NCBI GenBank assembly: GCA_039881145.1
Contig: JAYKKI010000023.1
Coordinates: 9,978,001-10,042,000, forward strand
Direction of reading: 5' to 3'
Origin: Druceiella hillmani
Taxonomy: Eukaryota > Arthropoda > Insecta > Lepidoptera > Hepialidae
Length of the DNA stretch: 64,000 nucleotides
Below, piece by piece: positions 33,999 to 45,900 of the stretch. The position numbers and the translations under genes were made by a program. Each line of letters starts with the position of its first letter. The stretch's first letter is position 1. Under the pieces are notes generated by a model. The model saw only the letters and a list, made by a program, of their open reading frames with translations, had not been told where the DNA came from and ran no database searches.

Positions 33999-36900
33999 CT
34001 GAAAAAAAAAGAAAATTAAAAATATATTTAGCATACAAAGTATTTCAAATTTACAATGAAAATGATCAAAAAACCAACTGAATTTCCAATTTCCAAAAAT
34101 ACAGATAAATCTTTCATCAAAGCAGATAAATCTTTCATTGAAACGATATAGTGTTCAGTTTTTTATTAAACATTTCTTAAAAACTGAAATTTTGCACTGA
34201 CATTGTAAATAGATAAGTAACTAAGATTAATTTTTCTTTGTTATTCATTTAAGTTATGATGTCGTGAACTTTTTTAATGATACCTACTTTGCTTGTATGG
34301 TTAATTTGGTTATTGTCATGATTATTATTAGCCACAAGTGAATATACAAATAACTAGTTTTGACCTATGACTGATCGTGTGGAAAAAGAGAAAAATTATG
34401 GTGCGATTTGAAAGTTATCAGTAAGAAAAAGATGACATCATACTTTTTGGATTATCTTTGATTTATCAATTTACTATTTAAATATACATCACACTTATAT
34501 TTACACTCATATCCCTAACGGAGGTTTCTTTTACTACTAAAGAAATAAATTCTATTCTGAGATAAAAAGTATATTCATCTCCATGACAGGCTAGATGTAA
34601 GCAAAATTTCAGGCAGTTGAAATGTGAAAGGGAGATAAACAAATAAGCAAACTCTCGTTCGCATTTATGATATTAGTTATAATGGAATCAAATTAAATAA
34701 AACAATTACAACTGTACTTTAAATTTCCTTGATGAATGAAGATTGGAGATTTAGTAGGAACTTAAACTTTAAGGGTGTAGCCTTTCGAAATATGAATATT
34801 ATAATAATTAAAGATTCTGATATATCTAATAAGAAATTTAAATAATTCAATTTATAAATCTAGTATATACTTAAAATGGTAAGATTTATGACTTGAAAAG
34901 GACTTTTGTTCAAGTCAATTTGTAATTTTTAGACATTACCAGTTGGAGTCATGGTGTTACGTAGCTCCTCTAAATTTCTTAAAAATGGGAAACAAGATTA
35001 TTAACTGTTGAAATTTTCATGTTTTACTAAGTTATCTTTTGGTGATAGGGTGTAGACTTACTAGCGCCGGAAAAAAAAATCTAGATTACATATGTAGATC
35101 AAATTTTCAGTCAAAACAGGAAGATATAAAAGATTTGTTTACAGTCTATAACTGTCAAAACATGACAAAATGCGCCAATTTTTCATAAATGGAAAAAGTT
35201 AATTTATAACATAACTATCTAAATAATACACGTAACAAAAATTATTTTTAATGAACAAGAAATACGTACGGATATAGTTTTTTCAGAAACTTTGGCCCTC
35301 GAACGGGATTCCAAGCAGAAACAGGATTTTTGTTTGATGTCATAAGTCCAGCTACTCCTACGTATAAACTATACTCTTGGCAAACACTATCCTGAAAGAT
35401 GCAAAGAAAATCATTAATTTCATTTAGAGAATGTTTCATAGAGTAAGAGTAAGCGTTCTAGTGTAGACGTTTTTTGTAGCTTGTTACACGAGTGACAAAA
35501 TATTTATTGACACAGTTTGCGAATATAAATGTTTATATAATAAATCAAAATATTACAAGAATGTTCCAAGTCTGTAGAATGTCCGCACGACACATTTGAA
35601 CATGGTCTCCGGATGTGGCTGTGCAGACTGGTCCCTTAGGTCACACTAAGTAGCATCCAATTAATTTGTTGCCCAGCTTTACTGTATATTATGCGTTAAG
35701 CATATTTTTTGCTAACAATTATTGCTACCAAAATTTGGAATCATGTATTTTGATAATTTTAAAACAAATGATTTCCAAGTTTGATAATCACCTTGTTAGT
35801 TAAATATTGACAATGTAATCTTATTTTTATATAATCTTTAATAAATACATATAAATCCTTAGTTATACCATCATACTTTTCTCACCAAGTTTGGACAGAT
35901 AACTATAACAGTGCTGTATTAATCAGAGATGATAATATTTTTTCGTTAAATAGTTTAAAAAAGGAAATGAATAATACATCCCTTCAAAAGTTGAGGAAAT
36001 TGAAGTTCACACCAATGAAAAAATGGCTTAATTATATATTGACATTGTCAATATTTAACTAACAAGGTGATTATCAAGAATTTTAGAAAGTCAAGAATTT
36101 TATTTAGCTTTAAATTTTTTTTACGTTGTGTATATGTGTACTATATAATTTCAAATAGTACAGTTTTAAAAAAACTAAAGAAAGTTTAACCTACCCTCCA
36201 CTCGCTCAAAAAGTAATCAGCGTCGCTTAGTAATACTGCTGATTTCTGGGCATCATCAATGCTAGAAAAATGCGGCAGATAATTTTCTTGCAAAAAACTA
36301 AGAAAAGATGATGGCTGCGTACAAAATTGATCCACAATTGTGTTTGGTGCATGTACAAAAGATAAACAGTCGTTCTCCGTACTCACTGTAAATAGACACA
36401 ATAATTTATTTAATAGTTTTAATGAACAAGGGCAGATCCAGTGGGGTGGGTCATTGGGATCATTGATATTTTTTCCAATCTCATTAAAGAATTTAATAAA
36501 ATAAGTATTTTGTATGATTGCAAATACATATGCGAACGACACGCATATTAAAATTATGTGGTGTTATTATAATTATATGATGCAACAGTTCATTTACTAT
36601 GAATAAATATTGTTCGAACGATTTCAAGTTTTATTTTGCCGCGTCGTGTCGCCCCATTCGTTCGCAGCTACGCTTCCATTCGATGTGTAAGCGACGCTAT
36701 GGTATAATAGTAATAGCTACCTTACCGCGACGCCCGCACCCTGCTGGTCTGTTTAACGATCAACCAATCGGGCTGCAGGCCAACCGTTTCGCTTGTAGTC
36801 GTTAGTCGTATCGCTTGACGCTTGCTTAGCGTGAATGCAAAATTGACGTAAATTAAATAGCTCATAAAAATTTTCTTTTGGGCTTCCACATTTCAACAGA

Positions 36901-39900
36901 CTTAAGTAGAGTTCTTGAAAGTTGTTGCAACTTGACTTGCAGGATATGGCAGGTAATAAATAAAAGTAGTGTTAAAATCTCGTTGTTAATATTATTTTGT
37001 GCTTACGTCAAAGTTATGAGGAAGTTCTTTAGCGTTTACGTTTTACTTTACTAATATACCAATGAAAGTGAAGAGTGTTAATTTATAGAATACAGTATGC
37101 CTTTTAGGGTCTGATTATGACCACAAGACATTAATATTTATTTAATCATTTGAATATACGAAGATTTTGTTTGATGATAGATAGTATATACTAAACACAT
37201 TTGCACATGAATACATCAGTTTACCCAGTTTAGTAAACTGATGTATTCATGTGCAAGTGTGTTTTGCATGTGTTTTGTTTATAGGGGCCCCAGGCCTTTA
37301 CTGCAAATATTGTGTTTTGTTTGCAGTAGCACCTGGAGGTGGAATACAATCAAAAACGACTCATCAAAGAAGAGGCTTTTAATGGCCTTTGGTGATTTGC
37401 TTGATGAAAATGGTATACTACTAATACACCAGCGAAACCAATACCATGAAATAGCTGTCGAAGCAGGAAAAAACTTTTTATGAACTTTTCATATACTTGA
37501 AATTAATATTATTAACCAAATTAGTAATCAAAGAATGACACAAGTTAATGAAAACTGGAAACGCTTGGAAAATTATACTTTTTTGTGGTTATCAAATATA
37601 TCGCTACGTGGCCATCATGACGATGGCAAATTGTTGGATACAGAAGCAGGTAATGACAGCATGGTAGCTCATGAAGGAAATTTTAGAGCCCTTTTAAAAT
37701 TTCGTATAAAATCTGGTGACACACCAGCACCATTTAGATACTTCTAAGTCTAACGCTCCATATATCAGCAAAACTATGCAAATGAGTTGATTGATGTTTG
37801 CAAAGAAATCATTCAGGAAAGTATTTTACAGTATGTGAAGGAAGCTAAATTCTTTTCAATTTTATTCGATGAAATAATGGATATATCATATATCTTGCAG
37901 CTGAGCCTATTATTTAGATATCTTCACAACGGTGTTACAATGGAAGATTTTAAGACTTTCTGTGATATTTATGGTAGGCAACTATGCAAAATGAGTTGAT
38001 TGATGTTTGCAAAGAAATCATTCAGGAAAGTATTTTACAGTATGTGAAGGAAGCTAAATTCTTTTCAATTTTATTCGATGAAATAATGGATATATCATAT
38101 ATCTTGCAGCTGAGCCTATTATTTAGATATCTTCACAACGGTGTTACAATGGAAGATTTTAAGACTTTCTGTGATATTTATGGTAGGCAACTGTGCAAAA
38201 TGAGTTCATTGATGTTTGGAAAGAAATCATTAAGGAAAGTATTTTACAGTATGTGAAGGAAGCTAAATTCTTTTCAATTTTATTCGATGATATAATGGAT
38301 ATGTCATATATCTTGCAGCTGAGCCTATTATTTAGATATCTTCACAACGGTATTACAATGGAAGATTTTAAGACTTTTTGTGATACTTATGATAGGCAAC
38401 TGTGCAAAATGAGTTGATTGATGTTTGCAAAGAAATCATTCAGGAAAGTATTTTACAGTATGTGAAGGAAGCTAAATTCTTTTCAATTTTATTCGATGAA
38501 ATAATGGATATATCATATATCTTGCAGCTGAACCTATTATTTAGATATCTTCACAACGGTGTTACAATGGAAGATTTTAAAACTTTCTGTGATATTTATG
38601 GTAGGCAACTGTGCAAAATGAGTTCATTGATGTTTGCAAAGAAATCATTAAGGAAAGTATTTTACAGTATGTGAAGGAAGCTAAATTCTTTTCAATTTTA
38701 TTCGATGAAATAATGGATATGTCATATATCTTGCAGCTGAGCCTATTATTTAGATATCTTCACAACGGTATTACAATGGAAGATTTTAAGACTTTTTGTG
38801 ATACTTATGATAGGCAACTGTGCAAAATGAGTTGATTGATGTTTGCAAAGAAATCATTCAGGAAAGTATTTTACAGTATGTGAAGGAAGCTAAATTCTTT
38901 TCAGTTTTATTCGATGAAATAATGGATATATAATATATCTTGCCGCTGAGCCTATTATTTAGATATCTTCACAACGGTATTATAACGGAAGATTTTAAGA
39001 TTTTCTATGATACTTATGATAGGCTTAGATGTGTTGAAGTGGATAACAATACAGGCGGTATAGAGCGTCAGTCAGATAGGTGTAGCACTGGTGAAAATCG
39101 TTAAAAATCTCCGTCTCAAATTTAACATCAGTATTGGGACCTACAGCTTTTTGGTTATGGCTTCAGATATAAATGATGTAATACAAAAGTTGTCAAAAAA
39201 AGCTGTACATGCCAAATGTTGGCCATGCAGCAATCTCGTTCTTAATAACAGGTTAGCTATGTCATCCAAATAATTTCTTGCCGTAATACCTCAGCCACGA
39301 TAGTTGTAGCATTTTCCAATGCATCCGCTAAGAGGCGTCAAACTTTTGAAATAGAACTTGGGAGTTACAATGCAAGGTATCTGTGAGGCGTGTTGGGTTG
39401 AGAGGCATGATGGGCATCTACAATTTTAATGAGATAACTTGTTGAAAATTTGTAGCTTTCAGATAGCCTATGTTCTGCTAGAATAGAGGCAGTAACTCCT
39501 TTAACAGCTTTGGGTGCGTGAGACCAATCACGACCCATAGCAGGATAATTACCTCACAAATTCTGTGAGTCAGTGTGCTATCATCATTAGCAATGAAACT
39601 TTGTTTACACATGTCATGTCATGTGAAAAAACATGTGAAAGAGTTTGAAAACCACATTCAAAACATTGGTTGCATATATTCATATTGTAGATTTTCTCAT
39701 TATTGTAGATCAGTGAATTTAAAACGGACAGTAAAACAAGCAGCCCTTGGTATAATCTTACTCATAGCAATTCGGCAGGCAACCTGTTAAGATATCAACT
39801 TAGAGAAGTTTATGAAATAAGTGAAGGAATTTTTAAATTACTATAAAGAATTTAGCTGCGTCGTTGGCTAAAAATTATTAAAAAAATTAGGCTTCGATGT

Positions 39901-42900
39901 TGCTCAACATCACACTCATTTAAACAAACTGACCATATTTTTAAAGCTATATCTCTGATTAAGATTTTAATGATGTATAGATCGATGCTAAAGAAATTGC
40001 AACCTATTAATAATCAATATATATTATAAAAGTAAGTGTACAATGTGCATGTCGCTAAAACTCAGAAACAAATCCCGGTACAATCAAGGAAGTTATATGG
40101 TGTGGTAACCCCCTATCTTCCATCCATGAACAAGGTTCCCATTTTTACCTGAAGGGAGTGCTTAAGGTCTGAAAGTTTGCCCTCTAGAAATTTCTAGAAC
40201 ATTCGAGAGTGTTTGAGAGCATTCCACAACATCCCAGAACGCCCCGAACATTCTGGATTGTTGTGGAATGTTTGGGAATAGTCTGGAATGTTTAGGAACA
40301 TCCCAGATCATTGTGGAACATTTCAGAACACTTTCAAGTGTTGTAGAATGTTCTGGAACATTGCGGGCCATTCGAAGCCTTTTTGTAGGGGTTTATAAAG
40401 CAAAATCCGTTGTGGGTTGGAAGTCAGTTTCTTATCAGTGAAGTACACTGAGTGAATAAAAACAAACAGTGAGTAATCAAAGTGATACAGTGACTGAATA
40501 TAAATTTAAAATAAAGTGCGAAAAGCGTTTAAAGTGTTCTTAGTGTATTTCTTAATAAAAAGTTGATTTGATTTGTATTTTATACAATGTCGAACGAGAA
40601 GAGCACCATGAGAAGCAGAGAAACCGAAGAATAATGAAATGAACAAATTGAAGAATCAAGAATAGCAACACAATCTTATAATAAAAGACTGCGAACGAAA
40701 GCCACCTATGAAAATATCACCCTACAAGAAGCACGGACTAGGACAAGTAAACAGTACAACCTAACAAATGAAGCATTCCACTATAACCCGACAAAAGAAT
40801 ATAATAAATACAAACACGTCGTAATCGGAACAATGGATAACATCTTCCAATTTTGCAATGCAAAAAATTCAGTAGAAAAACACTAGGAATCTGTTGCATA
40901 AATGGAAAAATTCGATTACCATCACTGGAAGAACCTTCACAGGAATTTCTACATTACATGACCGAGGAAACCCCAGAATCAAAACGCTTTCTTCAAAATA
41001 CAAAAGCGTACGATGCCAATGACTTCATTCGGTGTCTCTTCGATCAGCACTAAGAGAGATGAAATCGATTATGTTTTTTCCATCCAAGGACAAATCTATC
41101 ACAAAATGGGATCATTACTACCGCCACCCAAAGAAGACTATAAATTTCTGCAAGTATATTTCATTGGAAATGAAGAAATAGAAATTGATCAATGATGCAC
41201 AAACATCAGTGAATTGAGACCAGAAATAATCCAAGATGTACTGAGGATCTTACACAAATACAATCAACTTATTCACACATTCAAAACAGGATTAGACTGA
41301 ATGATTTCTGATAACTATAAAGTTATAATTCGAGCTAACTAGAGACCACCTGGAGAACACGACTGTCGATTTAATGCATAACAAATAGACGAAGTCGTCA
41401 TCGTAATTGTAGACAATGAAAACACAAGGTGTGATATAATTGTCCAACGAAGAACAGAAGGATTACAACGCATTGCACAGGTACACCGTTCATATGATGC
41501 CCTCCAATACCATTAATATTTCTGCACATAGAGGATGGATATCATTCTAATGTGAAACAAATCCAACCTGAAACAGGCAAAGAAACAAACAAAAAAGTCA
41601 CTTCCAAGGAGTTCTATACTTACCGCTTAATGATCAGACACAAAGAAACATACAATCACATTCTCAACACTTGCCTTTTATTCCAACAATTCTTTATAGA
41701 TATGTATGCAAAAATAGAAGCAGAACGGATGCTTTACATAAGACTGAATCAGAAGAAACTACGCATGGAAGAATACATCCACCTTTGATACGCGATCATA
41801 AATGACGAAAACATTGACGACATCGGAACAATGGTAATCTTACCCTCATCTTACATAGGAAGTCCAAGACACCAAGATACCATACACAAATGCACTCAAA
41901 ATGCCATGACCTACGTAAGAAAATATGGATGACCTGACCTCTTCATAACTCAAAGAACAACTAAGATATGGAAGCCCCCAATGATCGACATGAGATAATA
42001 GCACGAGTTTACCGACAAAAACAAATGAGATTTATTGAAGTCATCACAAAATACCACACCTTTGGGACTATTAGATGCTGGATGTACTCAATCGAATAAC
42101 AAAAACGAGGACTGCCTCACTCACACAATCTCATATGGCTACATGACAGAATTCATCCTGCGGATATGGACATAATCATCCAAGCTGAATTTTTCACGGA
42201 CCATGCAGGCCATTAAACCCTAATTCGTATGTATGAGTGTAATACCTAAAACCATACTTGGACAACACACAAAACAAAGATGATGGCTATCTCAAATACA
42301 GAAGACGATCATCCAAAAAAGGTGGCTTCACAGCAAAAATACTCTGAAAGATCTGGAAAGAGATAATCAATGGATAGTACCAAATAAACCACTCCATTCC
42401 AAAATGTTCCAAGCACACATAAACATAGAATACTGCAATTGTGATGTGTGTGGGTATAAATGTAAGTATGTGAACAACATGGCAGTATTTCAAATAGCCA
42501 AGGACAGTGAACAACAAAACAGAAACGACGAGATCCTTGTATATCAAATGGCAAGATTTTTTTTTTTTTTTTTTTTTTTTTAATATCTGATCGGCCGTAG
42601 GCCATAATCAGATGTGGTCTATTTGTCAGGATTTATTGGAGTTGCTCCAGCGAGTTCCACCAATCACTATTGTCTAGACTCTAAGTCTAGTATTTGCCAT
42701 CTTTTTAGGCGAGTTATGCTTGCAGGATTCAAGAGGTCTCTGGCTAGCTCATTCTTGTGTTCCTTTAGTCTATTTTTATATTTTTTGCTGTGCTCGGTCA
42801 CTTCCTCCTTCACTGTTGACATCTTCAAATGTTCATGGATTTCCATATTTCTTACGAACCAGGGTGAGCTGGATATGGTTCTAAGCGCAATGTTTTGGAA

Positions 42901-45900
42901 TCTTTGAAGGATTTCGATATTTGAGTTACTCGAGGAGCCCCAGAGTTCAATGCCATATGTCCATATAGGCTTTATTATAGATTTATACACAAGTAATTTG
43001 TTGTGTAGTGATAACGGGGATTGTCATCCAATTAACCAGGACAGTCCCTGAAATTGAATGGTGGCCTCCTTCCTCTTCATTTTTATGTGGTTAGCCCAAG
43101 TGAGACGTCGGTCCAGGTGCAGACCAAGATATCTTACACTATTGTCTGTAGGTAGTGGTTTGTTGTCCATGCACACTGGTGGACAGTCTCCCTTACGCAG
43201 AGTAAACGTGATCTGTATCGATTTCGCAACACTTGGTTTGATTCTCCATCTCTGCAGCCATGAGTCTATCTTGTTCAGTTGCACCTGCAGTTTTTGAGAA
43301 GCCTTATCAGGGTCAATGTCACTCGCCAGGCAGGCAGTATCATCGGCATAGGTTGCAGTTATCACCTCCTCAGTACCGGGTAAGTCCGCTGTGAAAATGG
43401 AGTACAGGGTCAGTCCTAGCACTGATCCTTGCGGTACTGAGGCTTTCATTTCATAAAGATTTGAAAGTTCTTCCTCAAATTTGACTTGGAATCTCCGTTG
43501 GTCTAGGTAAGACCTGAGGATCATGTAAAATGAGTTAGGCAAGAAGGTTTTTAGTTTGAATAAGAGCCCCTTGTGCCAGACTCTATCGAAAGCCTGTTGG
43601 ATGTCTAAGAATACTGCAGAGCAATATTCTTTTTTCTCTAGACTTTGTCTGATTTTATGTACAACGCGATGCACCTGCTCCACTGTGGCATGCTTCTCCC
43701 GAAATCCAAATTGGTGATCTGGTATTATATTATTTTCTTCCAATACTGGTTTGAGTCTGCTGAGAAATATTTTCTCGAACACCTTCGATATTACAGGCAA
43801 AAGGCTTATAGGTCTAAACGAGCCTGGTTCAGTAGGTGGCTTTCCTGGTTTTCCAATCATACATATTACTGATACTTTCCACAGTTTTGGGTAATACTGA
43901 ATTCTGAATATTGCATTAAGTATCATTGTCAGTAGAATTATCATCTTTCTTGGCAGATGTTTAAGAATTTCACCAGTTATGAGGTCGAATCCAGGAGCCT
44001 TGTTGTTCTCCAAGTTACGTATGGTCCTAATTATTTCTTGTGGAGTCACCATTTTCAGAGGTAGTGACATCTGCTGGTCGCTATTGATGATTTCATCAAC
44101 TTCCTTCTCAAAGTCGTTCATAGTTGAGTGATTTGGGGTGAAGATTTCACTAAGGTGTTTTGCGAACGTTTCCGCTTTTTCACTTGTATTTCTAGCCCAC
44201 GTCCCATTAGATGTCTTAATAGGTGGAACAAACTTTGTTGGTGTTTTAAAGTTTTTGGTTATTTTCCATAAGGAGTAGTTATCCTTTTTTTGAGCCGACA
44301 ATGAGGAAAGTTGTTGATTGAATGTGTGGTTCTGGTTGTCATTTATGAGTTGTTTAAGTTCTCTAGCAAGTTTGTTATATTCTCTTCGGTCTTGGTCAGA
44401 TTGAGTCTGATGGAGACGTCGTCTTTGTTTCCGTTTATCTTGTAACTTTAGTCGTATTTCTAAAGGTACATTGTTCTTGTAAGGGAGCTTTGTTTCAGTC
44501 GGAGTGGCTCTCCATGCAGCCTCCTGAATAAGATTTGTAGCGTAGAACGTTGCTGAGTCAATATCTTCTGTGGTTTTTAGTTTTATTTTTAGGTTTGCAG
44601 TCTCTTTTAAGTATTCGGAGAATGCATTCCAGTCAGTTTTTCTATTACTTAGTCTTTCTCTTTGTTCTCTATGAATGGCTGTTACACTGAAGGTTGCTAT
44701 AACTGGAGAATGATCAGATATAGCATCAAGAGATGGTTCTATGTCAAAGTACACGTCCGCTAGACCTTTGACCACAAAGAAGTCCAGAAGATCCGGAGTT
44801 CGACATGGGTCTGAGGGCCAGTATGTTGGTTCACCCGAAGCCAGCGTTGTAAGTCTGTTGCTGTCAATACTTTTCTTGAGTTCGCGTCCTCTTGTGGTGA
44901 TTAGTCTGGAGCCCCAACACGTATGTTTGCTGTTCCAGTCCCCACCACTGATAAATCTGTGTCCTAAGGTGTTGAAGTAGCTGTCAAACATGTTTTTTTT
45001 AATATTTTGTCCTGGTGGACAATAGATAGCGCTAATGTTTATAGGGCCCATTTTTTCATGTACAGTGATTGTAGTAGCCTGTATCCAGTTTTCTTTGAGT
45101 TCACCATAAAAATAGTGATTTATATTCTTTTTGATAAAGATCGCAGTCCCACCATGTTATTTTTCGTCAGGGTGATTAGTGGTATAAATGTCATAATTGT
45201 CCAGCTTAACTGTTTTACGGTCATTTAAATGTGTTTCAGATATTAGAGCAATGTCAATTTTATTGGATGTCAGTAATATACCCAGTTCCTGTATATTAGG
45301 TGACAAACCATTTATGTTCCAGGTGGCAATAATGAGTGAAATCATTTTGGAAGCCTGTCGATGAGGCTCGTGATGAGATTCATCATTGTGCTAAATTGTG
45401 AAAGCAGTTGATCGATTCTTTCAGCCTGCTTAATTATAAGTGATTCTAATCTATTTATGTGGTCATTGGATTTCTCCTGTGGTTCTATTTGTGTGAAATT
45501 TGTTCTCTGTGATTTTTCTTCACTATTGTTATTGTATGCTTTAACTTTATCTTTCAGGTTGCCTGCAGTGGACCTTTCCTGTGTTTTAATAGCTTCACTG
45601 TAAGTTTTTTGATGTTCTACCTTGTTGGTAATTGTAGGGGTAGCTTCTAGGTGAGTAGTATTTGTTATGTTCTCCGTATTTCTTTGTTTTTCAGGTGCTG
45701 TCTTCGCAGGCGTCCGTGGGTTTTGGTTGCTGCTTCTTGGTTGAAGGTAAGTGTTCTGTCCTACTTGTTTTCTTGCGTATATTTCTTTATACACGCGGCA
45801 TCCTTTGTAGTTGGCCGGGTGATTCCCTGAACAGAGAGTACATGTCGCCGGAGTATTCTTATCCATCGTGCAACTGGTTGTTATGTGTGGTCCAGCACAC

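Noticed and set aside
40162..40371. 69-codon minus-strand ORF rich in repeated phrases
   Set aside because: It is produced by the 10-bp-phased heat-shock-element array read in translation and matches no protein family.
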